Of a DNA stretch of 64,000 nt, positions 27,404 through 37,510 are shown one piece after another. The notes below the pieces were generated by a model. The model was given only the letters and a program-made list of their open reading frames with translations, had not been told where the DNA came from and did not search any database. The first letter of the stretch is position 1; every line of letters begins with the position of its first letter. The stretch comes from Fodinibius sp034521915. GTDB taxonomy: Bacteria > Bacteroidota > Rhodothermia > Balneolales > Balneolaceae. The translations under genes and the position numbers were made by a program. Location: contig NZ_JAXHLU010000011.1 in assembly GCF_034521915.1 (NCBI RefSeq), forward strand, positions 101,547-165,546. Direction: 5' to 3'.

Positions 27404-28957
27404 ATGTCACAGACGCTGCGAATTCCAACACTTTTTATCATTATCATGTGTGGATGGGTTTTCCAAAGTCAGGCCCAAATAATTGGACCCGTCCCCTCTC
27501 CTAAGGAATCAATTGCTCAAAATTCAGTATCCAACATGGCTGCTTTGGGTGATACCCTCTGGATTGGTCCAGCCCTTAATAGAACAATTAATAATAGTAC
27601 CAACTGGTTTTATCCAGAAGGAGCTACTGAAATCGTTAACGGTAATGGACGCGTTTTTTCACTGGCTTTGGCACCCGATACTGTTATTGCAGGTTTGGGA
27701 TATAATGCTGATACCCCCGACGGTAGCGTGCAAGCTGGACTTGGATTTCACATTTCGGTCAACGGCGGTAACAGTTGGAATTACATTGAAAACCCTAATG
27801 AGGCTGAAGATGATACCTCCTTCGTCTATGGAGGAACTACTTACCAAAAACTACCGATAACAACACAAGAGCAATCCCCGCCCTTCGATATTGCCCAGCG
27901 TGGCAGCACTATTTTTTCAGCTAATTGGGCATTAGGATTAGTCCGCAGCCAAAATTTTGGACAGAGCTGGCAGCGAATTATTCTGCCACCTCAGCAGGTT
28001 GATAGTTTAGTGCCAGAACAAGAATACGAATTTAACAGTAATGAAGGTAATCGTTACGATCCGCGATACGATCAAAATTTACTTGGATTTTCGGTTTTTA
28101 TTGATAACCGGGACCGCGTTTGGGTTGGTACCGCAGGTGGACTCAATATTTCTGAAAACGCGCTAACCGCTCCCGCCGACAGCATCAGATGGAGACATAT
28201 TCAATTTAACAGTTCCGAAAATAGTCTACCTGCCAACTGGATCATTACTATAAAACAACATCCCTCAACCGGTGATATTTGGCTTACAAATTGGCCGAGT
28301 GGTATCAGTGATGAAGAACAATTTGGAATTGCACGTACTAGTGATAGCGGCCAAACCTTCGATCATTATTTGTCTGGCAAACGCATAAATGATATTGGCT
28401 TTAAAGATGGTACTATTTACGCTGTCGGGGATAATGGATTTTTCAAGAGCACCGATAATGGTAACAGCTGGAATCAAATTCCACAAATAAAAAGTGCCAA
28501 TACGTTTATAAAGGAATCAGCGCAGTATTATAGCCTGGCCTCAACTACAGACAGGCTTTGGGTGGGTACCAGCGACGGATTAGCCTCCACTGCAGATGGC
28601 GGGCAATCATGGCAAATTACGCGCGTCGATTTTCCTTTGGATGGGCAGAACCGCTATCAGAAGGATGCCCCTTCGGTAGAAACCTATGCGTATCCAAATC
28701 CTTTTTCTCCCCGTCGCCATGATATCGTCCGTATTAAATATGAGGTCCCCGAAACCGGGAAGGTACAAATCAGGTTATTCGATTTTGGAATGAATCTGGT
28801 CCGGGAACTCGATGGGGGCGATTTCTCAGAAGGAACGTACGAAGCTGTTTGGGATGGACGTGATGCTCAGGGTAATCAAGTAGCAAATGGACCGATTTTC
28901 TATCAAATTGATACAGCCAGCGGTACTATTCGCGGCAAAATTTTAGTTGTTGATTAA
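27404..28957 (+). CDS. Secreted propeller protein with FlgD/type-A-like C-terminal sorting domain
   Basis: The 517-residue protein has a signal peptide ending near SQAQ and sialidase-type Asp-box turns (SVNGGNSWNY, KSTDNGNSWNQI, STADGGQSWQI) that suggest a beta-propeller. The C-terminal 85 residues begin YAYPNPFSPRRHDIVRIKYE and include VWDGRDAQGNQVANG and KILVVD. That is the FlgD-Ig/type IX-like sorting-domain pattern, so export to the surface through a type IX-like route is inferred. It starts a three-gene cluster: the next gene begins 4 bp after its stop and encodes a PorV/PorQ-like barrel. Confidence 0.82.
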   Translation: MSQTLRIPTLFIIIMCGWVFQSQAQIIGPVPSPKESIAQNSVSNMAALGDTLWIGPALNRTINNSTNWFYPEGATEIVNGNGRVFSLALAPDTVIAGLGYNADTPDGSVQAGLGFHISVNGGNSWNYIENPNEAEDDTSFVYGGTTYQKLPITTQEQSPPFDIAQRGSTIFSANWALGLVRSQNFGQSWQRIILPPQQVDSLVPEQEYEFNSNEGNRYDPRYDQNLLGFSVFIDNRDRVWVGTAGGLNISENALTAPADSIRWRHIQFNSSENSLPANWIITIKQHPSTGDIWLTNWPSGISDEEQFGIARTSDSGQTFDHYLSGKRINDIGFKDGTIYAVGDNGFFKSTDNGNSWNQIPQIKSANTFIKESAQYYSLASTTDRLWVGTSDGLASTADGGQSWQITRVDFPLDGQNRYQKDAPSVETYAYPNPFSPRRHDIVRIKYEVPETGKVQIRLFDFGMNLVRELDGGDFSEGTYEAVWDGRDAQGNQVANGPIFYQIDTASGTIRGKILVVD

Positions 28958-28960
28958 AGC

Positions 28961-29936
28961 ATGGTTGTTAAAAGTATATATATCAAGTTTGGGCTTTTTA
29001 TTCTATTGCTAATGGGATTTACAGCCTCCACAATTGCCCAAAACGGAGGTTCAGCAGGATCATTCAGCCGCATGGGATTTGGTCCGCGCGGCATGGCCAT
29101 GGGTAATGCTTTAATCTCAAATACTACAAATGGAACGTTCAGTTATTACAACCCAGCACTAATCGCCCAAAGCACCGGTACCCAAGTTGACTTTAGCACA
29201 GCAGCCATGAGCTTTGATCGCAGCCTCAATACCGCAAGCGGCACCTTCGAGCTACCACCCACCGCTGGGGCTTCTCTTTCTCTCATCAACGCCAACGTCT
29301 CCGATATTGACGGACGTACTTCCAGCGGATACCACACCGATATGTTATCAACCCAGGAATATCAAATAGCAGCGGCATTTGGGCAACAAATTTCAGATCA
29401 TTTATCAGTAGGTATTGGACTTAAATACTATATTTCTGATCTACATAATGATCTCCCCAATGCAACCACGCTCGGTTTGGATGTCGGCGTGCTGTATATG
29501 TTTTCTGATCGATTACAGGCCGGAGCCGTCATCCGTGATCTGCTGGCTTCATACAGCTGGAGTTCAGGTACGTTATACGGAGATAATTCCTCTGCCCGAA
29601 CCGACGCTTTTCCTACGCAACTACAGTTTCGGTTTGTCATATCATCTTATCCCCGACCTACTCATAAGCATCGAAGGCGGACAAATGATGCATGAAAATA
29701 AGGCCCCAAAAAACCTAAAAATTGGTAGCGGTTTTCAACTCCACGAACGTATTACCCTGCGCGGCGGATGGCAAGTCAATGACCTTTCATCAATCAAGCA
29801 AACCAATCATTTTAGCACAGGGTTTTCAGTACATCTTCCCTTTGATTTATTCTCTCCTTCTGTCGATTATGCATTCGTGCAAGAACCAAATAACATTTCT
29901 TATATGCACACCTTTGGAATTCAGTTAAAGCTATGA
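28961..29936 (+). CDS. PorV/PorQ-like outer-membrane protein (frameshifted)
   Basis: A signal peptide (to about TIAQ) is followed by a family-typical start: SFSRMGFGPRGMAMGNALIS, then FSYYNPALIAQ. Alternating amphipathic strands follow, as expected for a 14-stranded FadL-like barrel. The frame breaks near the TTT run at 29627-29629; deleting one T joins PTQLQ to FGLSYHLIPDLLISIEGG and the closing barrel strands. Joined length is about 324 residues. It overlaps the next gene by ATGA, so the three genes are translationally coupled. PorV and PorQ serve type IX secretion and surface attachment; this paralogue's client is likely the propeller protein upstream. Confidence 0.78.
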
Positions 29937-30886
29937 TTCGTAATTCTATCGGCATTTTAAGTTTTTTTGCACTTTTTTTCCTGGGGATAGCTGCTGTTGC
30001 CCAGGATTCAGGTCTCGATATTTTGACCCTTGGTCCGGGAACACAAGCACTGGGATTAAATGAGGCCGTCACTACAGAACTTTTGGGAGCTTCCAGCTTG
30101 TATTCCAATCCCGCTAACTTAGCGATGGAAAACAGTTCTGCCCTCAATGCCGATTATACCCTTTGGATTGGCGATCTCACCCATACTCATGCCGGAATCA
30201 ATCTTCGTAAAAACAACCGGGCACTTGCCTTTGGATTTCTAACCTCTCAGACCGATGAAATTCCGTTGAGAGGCAACCAACCGGGTCCACCCGATGGTTC
30301 ATTCAATATCAGCACTCTATCACTCAGCGGAGGATATGCATACCAACTGGGTCCATTGGCGCTGGGAGCCACAGTACAATATTTACGAGAAGAATATTAT
30401 ATCTATAACGCATCGGGATATGCAGCTAATTTGGGAGTGGCGGGACAGCTTTGGGATAATCGTATACGAGTTGGCGCCAGCTTATTAAACCTGGGTAAAA
30501 TGAGCGAACTCAGGAATCAATCAACCAAACTCCCTCTTACCCTCAGGACTGGATATAGTGCAAAACTCTTCACCTTTAGCCCTCCAGGAAACGAAGACTT
30601 ACCCATATCTGTGGCTTTAAAAAATGATGTCATATTCCCCCTGCAGGAATCCAGGCAAACCACTCAGGGAAACAGCTCCCAGCAAATCTACACTAATGTT
30701 GCAGTTGAAATATCAGTAGCAGAAATTATTGCTTTACGAACCGGCTACAAAACCGGAGATACTGTTCGTCCCTGGAGTGCAGGTCTGGGATTGGATACCG
30801 AAGCGATATCAGCTAATTATGCAATCATTCCATTTGAGACAGGTTTCGGAACCGTTCACTCGTTAGGACTGAGCTATCGATTTTAA
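29933..30886 (+). CDS. PorV/PorQ-like outer-membrane protein
   Basis: The 317-residue barrel protein has a signal peptide (to about AVAQ), then DILTLGPGTQALGLNEAVTT and LYSNPANLAMENSS, the same family opening as the preceding gene. It ends with an outer-membrane terminal strand closing in aromatic Phe (SLGLSYRF). It is probably a second barrel of the same export or anchoring set. Its stop codon directly abuts that of the converging pssA gene, with no room for a separate terminator. Confidence 0.8.
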   Translation: MIRNSIGILSFFALFFLGIAAVAQDSGLDILTLGPGTQALGLNEAVTTELLGASSLYSNPANLAMENSSALNADYTLWIGDLTHTHAGINLRKNNRALAFGFLTSQTDEIPLRGNQPGPPDGSFNISTLSLSGGYAYQLGPLALGATVQYLREEYYIYNASGYAANLGVAGQLWDNRIRVGASLLNLGKMSELRNQSTKLPLTLRTGYSAKLFTFSPPGNEDLPISVALKNDVIFPLQESRQTTQGNSSQQIYTNVAVEISVAEIIALRTGYKTGDTVRPWSAGLGLDTEAISANYAIIPFETGFGTVHSLGLSYRF

Positions 30887-31720
30887 CTAAATTTGCTCGC
30901 CTTCATCCAAAAACTCATCACTGCCGAAAGCCTCTTTCCAAAACAGGTAGGCGCCTACCAAAATCCCTTTCAGAATGAAGATAGAAAATACAATCATCAG
31001 TCCCACTTCCTGAAAGAGCAGAATTAATATCCCATAAACAATAAAAAGGGAAAGCTTTACTTTATGTTTTCGGACTGACTGTTTATCAAAACTCGGCATT
31101 TTATCGAAGGGAATAGTACTAACCATCAAAAAGGAAAGTAGCACAATCAATGGAATTAAAATGGCGTTAATTCCATATTCAAAGCCTTCAAATAGCTCGA
31201 GCTGATTATAAAAGGTGAGGTAAAATGCAGCAATCATAATGGCCTGTCCGGGTATGGGGAGTCCTTTAAAAAAGTCTTCAATACTTTCCTGCACATCCAC
31301 ATTATAGCGGGCCAAACGCACTGCGCCACACAGGGGCGGCAAGGCACTAAGGATAATACCTACAAATGGAAGTTCTGCCAATCCAAATGAGTACAACAGG
31401 AAACCCGGCGCCACACCAAATGAAACCACATCACTTATGGAATCGAGCTCAATACCAAATTGGCTGGTTGCATTAGAGAGTCGAGCCATAAATCCGTCGA
31501 GAGCATCAAATAAGCCTGCAAAAACAATCAGCCATGCACCAAAAAACAGACGCCCCTCGGCAATACTGATAATAGCTAAGAAACCACAGAACAAATTCAT
31601 CAACGTAAAAAAACTAGGGATAACCGTACGGGGAATTTGTTTCCTTGATCGGCCATTTTTCCTTTTTTTACGCTTTCTGCGACGACGAAATCGCTTCCAC
31701 TTCTGTATGGGGTATTTCAT
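30887..31720 (-). CDS. pssA: CDP-diacylglycerol-serine O-phosphatidyltransferase
   Basis: PssA makes phosphatidylserine from CDP-diacylglycerol and serine in the inner membrane. The 277-residue protein has a very basic N-terminus (RRRRKRKKRKN), several membrane helices and the CDP-alcohol phosphotransferase motif in DALDGFMARL...GIELDSISD. It follows psd by 1 bp, so the two phosphatidylethanolamine enzymes are co-transcribed. Confidence 0.94.
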   Translation of the reverse strand: MKYPIQKWKRFRRRRKRKKRKNGRSRKQIPRTVIPSFFTLMNLFCGFLAIISIAEGRLFFGAWLIVFAGLFDALDGFMARLSNATSQFGIELDSISDVVSFGVAPGFLLYSFGLAELPFVGIILSALPPLCGAVRLARYNVDVQESIEDFFKGLPIPGQAIMIAAFYLTFYNQLELFEGFEYGINAILIPLIVLLSFLMVSTIPFDKMPSFDKQSVRKHKVKLSLFIVYGILILLFQEVGLMIVFSIFILKGILVGAYLFWKEAFGSDEFLDEGEQI

Positions 31721-31721
31721 C

Positions 31722-32375
31722 TTATGGGTTGATAGTAGCTAAAATTGTTTTTCCCGCTACGGCTTTTTCTCCTTCAGAGACATTCACCTCGACCTCCGGC
31801 GGAACAAGTATATCCATTCTGGAACCAAACTTCATCATTCCAAATTTCTTTCCAACTTCGAGCTTATCCCCTTTATCGATGTGATAAACAATTCTTCGTG
31901 CCAGGAGTCCCGTAATTTGTCGAAAAAATATTTTTGTCCCTGATGGGTGTTTTACTCCAAAATCAGCTCGTTCATTCAATTCCGAAGCACGATGATCATA
32001 GGCTGCAAGAAACATCCCCGGCTCGTATTCAAGGTATTCAAGCGTTCCGGTAACCGGTATCCGGTTTACATGGACATCAAGAGGCGAAAGAAAAATACTT
32101 ATCTGGGTAGCCGGACCTTTAATATATCGCTCTTCATCAACTTCCTTAATTTGAACGATTTTCCCATCAGCCGGAGAAATCACCACGTTATCACCTACGG
32201 TTATTTCCCGATCGGGATCACGGAAGAAGTACAGAATAAAAGCTATCAGCACTGCCATGGCCGTATACAACAGGTAGGCCGTCCAGTGGGGCTCGATATA
32301 CCGAGCAATTCCACTTACGATAAGAGCAAATATTACGGTTACGAATATAGTTGTATATCCCTCGCGTGCAAACAT
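31722..32375 (-). CDS. psd: Phosphatidylserine decarboxylase proenzyme (short type)
   Basis: Psd converts phosphatidylserine to phosphatidylethanolamine. The 217-residue length and the MMKFGSRMDILVP segment are those of the short archaeal/Bacteroidota-type enzyme. Self-cleavage at Gly-Ser (Ser185) would create the pyruvoyl cofactor. Two N-terminal membrane helices precede the catalytic domain (VISPADGKIVQI, IFLSPLDVHVNR). It lies in the dxr-rseP-psd-pssA run. Confidence 0.94.
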   Translation of the reverse strand: MFAREGYTTIFVTVIFALIVSGIARYIEPHWTAYLLYTAMAVLIAFILYFFRDPDREITVGDNVVISPADGKIVQIKEVDEERYIKGPATQISIFLSPLDVHVNRIPVTGTLEYLEYEPGMFLAAYDHRASELNERADFGVKHPSGTKIFFRQITGLLARRIVYHIDKGDKLEVGKKFGMMKFGSRMDILVPPEVEVNVSEGEKAVAGKTILATINP

Positions 32376-32391
32376 ATATTGATATATTTAA

Positions 32392-33735
32392 TTAGCCGAA
32401 CTGCCGCAGAATATCGTTGAAGGTAACAAAAATAAACAGAGCTATAATCAGCAAAAAGCCAATTTGCTGGAGTGCCATTCGAACTTTGGGTGATGGTTCG
32501 CGCCGGGTAATTCCTTCATAGATTAAAAACATAAGGTGTCCGCCATCAAGCACAGGAATGGGCAAAATATTCATAATTGCCAGCGTAATACTCAAAAAGG
32601 CCGTAATATTCCAGAAGCCAATAAAACCGCCAGCATCAGTCGCCTGTTTGGTGACATTGGCAATAGCCACGGGCCCACCTAAATTATCTCGGACCGAGAT
32701 CTCACCTGAAAACATCTTACTGAACCCTCCCATAATTCCCGAAACGGTTTCATTCGTTCTCTGAAGGCCAAAATCCATTGACTCTAAAAGACCATACTGA
32801 AAACGCTCAACTGCAAAATACTCCTCTGGATCCGGGTTAAATCCAATTCCTAACTTATTGTCTTCGTTAGGCATTAAAGTAAACTCATGAGTAGTTCCAC
32901 TACGGTTAACAGTTACCGTTATACTATCTGTAGAGCTGGTAATTCGTGAAATTAATTCCTGTAAATATCCTACTTGCTCACCGTTAATTGCTGTAATAAG
33001 ATCGCCCTGCTGAATACCTGCCCGATCGGCTGGCTCTCCTGGCTGCACCTGGGTTATTGGCACGCTGGGCATGGCATTATTGAGGGTTACTAATCCCTGT
33101 TTTCCTATCTCATCAAGCAAGCTATCAGCTACAGGAATGGTAACTTGCTTCCCATTTCTCATTACCATATAACTTAGCGATGATGCCATCATTCTATTTG
33201 GAGAAAACAGATCCTGAAAATAGGGTACTTCCTCCCCATTTACTCCTATTAGTTTATCTCCGGATTGAAATCCCACTTGGGCTGCCAGGGAATTTTCTGC
33301 TACATAAATGCTATCTACGCTGTCGAGCTTAACCTTCGTTTCGCCATTCGAAAAAGCCAATCCCGCATAAATAGCAACAGCCAAAATCATATTAAAGATA
33401 ACGCCTGCAGTAATTACAATTATCCGCTGCCACACCGGCTTACTGCGGTATTCCCAAGGCTTAGGCTCCTCGTCCAGATAATCATCATCCATACTTTCAT
33501 CAATCATCCCCGAAATCTTCACATAGCCACCCAACGGAGTAGCACCAATACAGTAATCGGTTTCACCTTTTTGAAAGCCCCAAATACGAGGAGGAAATCC
33601 GAGTGAAAAGCGCTCCACCCGCATCCCAAATAATTTTGCCGCTAAAAAGTGCCCCAACTCATGAAAAAACACCAAAATTAGAAGAGCTGCGGCAAAAATT
33701 CCCAGCGTTGACAATAAACTTACAATCCATTCCAT
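32392..33735 (-). CDS. rseP: RseP-type site-2 membrane zinc metalloprotease
   Basis: The 447-residue intramembrane protease has the zinc motif HELGH at residues 25-29 in the first helix and the second metal-site motif LPIPVLDGGHLMF in a C-terminal helix. Two PDZ domains lie between them (AAQVGFQSGDKLIGVNGEEV and ADRAGIQQGDLITAINGEQV). RseP-family proteases cleave anti-sigma factors or signal-peptide remnants; the substrate here is unknown. The position between dxr and the phospholipid genes is common in this phylum. Confidence 0.93.
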   Translation of the reverse strand: MEWIVSLLSTLGIFAAALLILVFFHELGHFLAAKLFGMRVERFSLGFPPRIWGFQKGETDYCIGATPLGGYVKISGMIDESMDDDYLDEEPKPWEYRSKPVWQRIIVITAGVIFNMILAVAIYAGLAFSNGETKVKLDSVDSIYVAENSLAAQVGFQSGDKLIGVNGEEVPYFQDLFSPNRMMASSLSYMVMRNGKQVTIPVADSLLDEIGKQGLVTLNNAMPSVPITQVQPGEPADRAGIQQGDLITAINGEQVGYLQELISRITSSTDSITVTVNRSGTTHEFTLMPNEDNKLGIGFNPDPEEYFAVERFQYGLLESMDFGLQRTNETVSGIMGGFSKMFSGEISVRDNLGGPVAIANVTKQATDAGGFIGFWNITAFLSITLAIMNILPIPVLDGGHLMFLIYEGITRREPSPKVRMALQQIGFLLIIALFIFVTFNDILRQFG

Positions 33736-33750
33736 GAAACAAGATAATTC

Positions 33751-34896
33751 TTAAATAGTTAGTGCCAGTTTTCTGGTTCGTTGATCTATATTTTTCAATG
33801 ATTCTAACGTAACTGAACCCGAATTATTTAATTGATCCAAACACGATTCAACAACTTTCGGAATATCAATATACGTAATTTCTTCGTTTAGAAAGCGCTC
33901 AACCGCTATCTCATTGGCCGCATTCAAAATAGCCGGTGCCAACCCACCTTCTTCAATTGCTTCAAAAGCTAAACGTAAGCAGGGAAAGCGATCATAATCA
34001 ACCGGTTCGAACGTCAAATCAAAAGCCGACTGCCAATCCAATCGAGGCGCATCAAGTGTTGTACGCTCCGGATATGTCAGCGCGTACAAAATGGGTACCT
34101 GCATGGTGGGCGGCCCAAGCTGTGCTTTACTGGATCCATCCGTAAATGTAACTACCGAGTGAATTACGCTTTGGGGATGAACTACAGCTTCAATTTTGTC
34201 CAAAGGCATGTCGAACATCCAGTGTGCTTCTATTATCTCGAGCCCCTTATTCATCATCGTCGCCGAATCAATGGTAATTTTTGCTCCCATTGACCAGTTG
34301 GGATGATCAAGAGCATCATTCACTGTGATATCCTGCATCTGCTTTTTTGACCACGTGCGGAAGGGTCCGCCACTGGCCGTAATTACAAGCTTCTCTATTT
34401 TATCAAGCGGTTCTCCCACCAAGCACTGTAACATTGCACTGTGTTCAGAATCTACCGGAATGAGCTGGCTCCTGTCATCTTTAACAAGCTCGTTGATGAT
34501 TTCTCCGCCAACAACCAATGACTCTTTATTGGCCAATGCGACTTTCTTACCCGCCTTGAGGGCCTCAATCGTAGGCTCAAAACCCGAATATCCCACTAAG
34601 CTATTTAGAATCACATCGGCACCATCCAGGGTAGCAAGTTCCAGCAACTGCTCATTCCCAACCAACAATTCTGTCCCTGAGGGTAATTTTTTATTTAGCA
34701 GATCTGCATATTGCTGATTGGCTACCAACGCATATTGGGGATGAAATTCCTGGGCCTGCTCCAACAGCTTTTGCCAGCTATTGTTACAGCTAATACCCAA
34801 GACATTAAAACGATCGGGATGTTCCCGAACTATTTGCAATGCCTGTTCACCGATTGAACCGGTGGAACCCAATATGACAATATTTTTCTGTTTCAA
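33751..34896 (-). CDS. dxr: 1-deoxy-D-xylulose 5-phosphate reductoisomerase
   Basis: Dxr converts DXP to MEP with NADPH in the non-mevalonate isoprenoid pathway. The 381-residue protein has the NADPH motif LGSTGSIGEQALQIV, the ALANKESLVVGG segment, the metal-binding PVDSEHSAMLQCL and the flexible-loop/active-site ASGGPFRTW and HPNWSMGAKITIDSATMMNKG. It is the first gene of the dxr-rseP-psd-pssA run, with a 15-bp gap to rseP. Confidence 0.97.
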   Translation of the reverse strand: MKQKNIVILGSTGSIGEQALQIVREHPDRFNVLGISCNNSWQKLLEQAQEFHPQYALVANQQYADLLNKKLPSGTELLVGNEQLLELATLDGADVILNSLVGYSGFEPTIEALKAGKKVALANKESLVVGGEIINELVKDDRSQLIPVDSEHSAMLQCLVGEPLDKIEKLVITASGGPFRTWSKKQMQDITVNDALDHPNWSMGAKITIDSATMMNKGLEIIEAHWMFDMPLDKIEAVVHPQSVIHSVVTFTDGSSKAQLGPPTMQVPILYALTYPERTTLDAPRLDWQSAFDLTFEPVDYDRFPCLRLAFEAIEEGGLAPAILNAANEIAVERFLNEEITYIDIPKVVESCLDQLNNSGSVTLESLKNIDQRTRKLALTI

Positions 34897-34980
34897 AAGC
34901 AGTAATTCAGTTTCAAAATAGCTCTGAAGATAGATAAAATGAGGTAGAACTCAGAATCATTTATCAAACAAAAAGTCTAC

Positions 34981-35880
34981 CTAATACTCCATTTCTTTGG
35001 CCATTTTGTACATCAACGCATGGGCCAAAACAGTTTCTTTCAGTGTGGGCGCGTATCCTCCCGAAAGCAGTAAAACAAGAGGCAGATCCTGCCCTACCAC
35101 TTTTTGAATTACTATCCTGTCGCGCCGTTGCAGTCCTTTCTTCGTTAATGACAATCGCCCGAAATGATCGGTTTCCAGAGGATCAATTCCACCCAAATAA
35201 AATACCAAATCAGGATTAAAATCGTCAAAAATTGTATCCAGGGCATCACCCAACGTCTTCAAGTATTGGTCGTCTTTAGTGTTATCGGCTAAGCCAATAT
35301 CAAGCGTGGAGGGTGGCTTTTTAAAGGGATAGTTCTTTTCGCCGTGTAGAGAAAAGGTATACACGTGGGGATTATTTTTAAAAATAGCGGCCGTTCCATT
35401 TCCCTGGTGCACATCACAATCAATAACTAAAATATTTTTTGCCCACATCGATTGCTGTAACACCTTGATCGCTACGGCAACATCGTTAAAAACACAGAAT
35501 CCTTCTCCAAAATCAGCCATTGCATGATGGGTTCCACCGGCCAGATTTCCTGCTATACCATCCTGTAAAGCCATAATCGCTGCATTAATTGTACCCTGTA
35601 CCGCCAATCGTGATCTGATTGCCAATCGTTTTGACCATGGCAAGCCCAAACGCCGCAGCTTCTTTTTGTTAAGATTACCGTCCATAATTCCATTTGCATA
35701 ATCCCGGGTGTGCACCATTTGTAAATTGGCCATATCCACCATCGACGGTGCTACAACATCAGAGGAAGCAATAATATTCTCTTCCACCAGATATCGATGC
35801 AATCCCTTAAACTTTTTCATGGGAAATATATGCTCATCAGGAATAGGTGCATAATATCCCGGCGCGTAAGAAACTCTCAC
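34981..35880 (-). CDS. Histone deacetylase-family amidohydrolase
   Basis: The 299-residue protein belongs to the class IV-like bacterial HDAC/acetoin-utilisation family. The active site is evident: GGTHHAMADFGEGFCVFND (tandem His), the zinc ligands in IDCDVHQGNG, and GIDPLETDHFGRLSLT. Bacterial members deacetylate small acetylated amines or proteins; which one applies here is unclear. It follows pgeF by 13 bp and is the last gene of the aroE-pgeF-HDAC group. Confidence 0.9.
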   Translation of the reverse strand: MRVSYAPGYYAPIPDEHIFPMKKFKGLHRYLVEENIIASSDVVAPSMVDMANLQMVHTRDYANGIMDGNLNKKKLRRLGLPWSKRLAIRSRLAVQGTINAAIMALQDGIAGNLAGGTHHAMADFGEGFCVFNDVAVAIKVLQQSMWAKNILVIDCDVHQGNGTAAIFKNNPHVYTFSLHGEKNYPFKKPPSTLDIGLADNTKDDQYLKTLGDALDTIFDDFNPDLVFYLGGIDPLETDHFGRLSLTKKGLQRRDRIVIQKVVGQDLPLVLLLSGGYAPTLKETVLAHALMYKMAKEMEY

Positions 35881-35893
35881 GGTATTCAGCTGC

Positions 35894-36658
35894 TCATTCT
35901 GTGATTTGGATTAGTGCTAACATCCGTCCGCTCTTATTAGCTTCTCTGCGATAAGAATAAAATTTATCTGCTTCGCTGATGGTACATTCCTCTCGTAATT
36001 CTATCTGATTATCGGATATACCATGATTCACAAGCTGGTGCTTAATAAAGTTCTTTAAATCGACATGGGGCTTTTCAAAGTCGGTATAATTCACAAACTG
36101 ATCGGGAAACTGTTCCGCAACTTCCATCCCAACTTCAAAATTCTTTATCGAAATACAGGGTCCAACAAATGCCTTTATTTTTGATGGATCTGCTCCCTGT
36201 GCTTTCATCTTTTGGATTCCATTGGTAATAATATCTCCAACAGCTCCCCGCCAACCGGCATGCAGCGCTGCTATCACCTTATTTTTGGCATCCCACAACA
36301 ATACCGCAGCACAATCGGCCACCTGGATGGCAAGCGTTAAGCCCGGCACTTTTGTAACCAATCCATCTGTTGAAGGATATGTCCCTCCTTCAGTAACAAA
36401 TTGAACTCTATTGCTATGCACTTGATCAGCGTATGCCACCCAATCGGAATCTATATTTAAACTATTGAGTAAAGCTAATCTATTTTGGGCAACCTGTTCC
36501 TTTTTCTCTGAGGTATTAAAACCCATATTCAATCCTGCAATGGCTTGACCAGGACGCTGGAACTCCGGGTTTTTGAGTGTAAACCAAGCTCGTATATCTT
36601 TATCCTCTTGTGAAATCTGAGGAACAATAACAGAAAATTCAGTTTTCAAGTTTTCCAT
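35894..36658 (-). CDS. pgeF: Purine nucleoside phosphorylase/laccase-domain protein (YfiH/PgeF family)
   Basis: The 254-residue protein has the Cys/His metal site typical of the DUF152 family: VADCAAVLLWD, AALHAGWRGAVGD and FVGPCI, plus the terminal FYSYRRE. Members act on purine nucleosides and, in enterobacteria, correct mis-incorporated serine in peptidoglycan precursors. The longest frame starts at TTG 36676; the ATG at 36658 is preferred. It overlaps the end of aroE by 20 bp, so the genes are coupled. Confidence 0.88.
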   Translation of the reverse strand: MENLKTEFSVIVPQISQEDKDIRAWFTLKNPEFQRPGQAIAGLNMGFNTSEKKEQVAQNRLALLNSLNIDSDWVAYADQVHSNRVQFVTEGGTYPSTDGLVTKVPGLTLAIQVADCAAVLLWDAKNKVIAALHAGWRGAVGDIITNGIQKMKAQGADPSKIKAFVGPCISIKNFEVGMEVAEQFPDQFVNYTDFEKPHVDLKNFIKHQLVNHGISDNQIELREECTISEADKFYSYRREANKSGRMLALIQITE

Positions 36659-37499
36659 AAAGGGTATCTCGTACAATATTAACGGGAAACGGATGACCGG
36701 TCCACAATTTAAAGGATTTACTGCCCTGCTGGATTAACATCTCCAATCCATCAATCGTTTGGGCTCCGACTTTTAAAGCTTGTTTTAAGAATTTAGTTTC
36801 AACAGGATTATATACAATATCATAACATATTTTTGCCTCAAGATATTGTTTCTCCTGATCACGAATCGGTGATGAATTAATTTTGGGATGCATTCCCAAG
36901 GGAGTAGCATTTACAATCAGCAATGCCTCCTCTGCAAATGAGGTCCAGTTATCATAAGATACAATTTGAACTTGGCGATTATCACGGTATGAAGTAATCC
37001 GACTTGGTGTACGTGATACTAAAAATAATTCCTCCATGCCCATTTCAGCTAATCCATACACAATGGCACGAGCTGCTCCTCCCGTTCCAAAAATTACAGC
37101 CGATGCCCCATTCAGCTCATATTCATATGGTTGCAGGGGCTCTATAAACCCGGCATAGTCCGTATTATATCCCTCTAGCTGATATTCATTTTTAACAATC
37201 GTATTAATTGCACCAATTTCTCGAGCTGAAATGTCGATATTATCCATATAATCTGCGATCGACTGCTTGTAGGGAATAGTAACGTTGGCCCCCAAAAAGA
37301 GATCACTATTTAAAAAAGAAGCTAAATCAGTAAGCTCATCATTTTGAACATCTATTGCATGATACTCTGCCTCAATATCATAGTGCTGCAAAGCAATATT
37401 ATGCATTAAGGGAGACCAACTATGCTCTACCGGGTGTCCAAGGAGCAAATAATGAGGCCGATCACTTTCGGAACTCTGTACAAATTGAGAAAGGGTCAT
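36639..37499 (-). CDS. aroE: Shikimate dehydrogenase
   Basis: AroE reduces 3-dehydroshikimate with NADPH in chorismate synthesis, so it feeds the trp operon in this window. The 286-residue protein has the substrate loop LLGHPVEHSWSPLMHN, the catalytic lysine in NVTIPYKQSI and the NADP motif VIFGTGGAARAIVYGL. A longer frame from ATG 37541 would begin inside a strong terminator hairpin and add a non-family leader, so I start at ATG 37499. Confidence 0.95.
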   Translation of the reverse strand: MTLSQFVQSSESDRPHYLLLGHPVEHSWSPLMHNIALQHYDIEAEYHAIDVQNDELTDLASFLNSDLFLGANVTIPYKQSIADYMDNIDISAREIGAINTIVKNEYQLEGYNTDYAGFIEPLQPYEYELNGASAVIFGTGGAARAIVYGLAEMGMEELFLVSRTPSRITSYRDNRQVQIVSYDNWTSFAEEALLIVNATPLGMHPKINSSPIRDQEKQYLEAKICYDIVYNPVETKFLKQALKVGAQTIDGLEMLIQQGSKSFKLWTGHPFPVNIVRDTLYGKLEN

Positions 37500-37510
37500 A
37501 CATTTCACAG

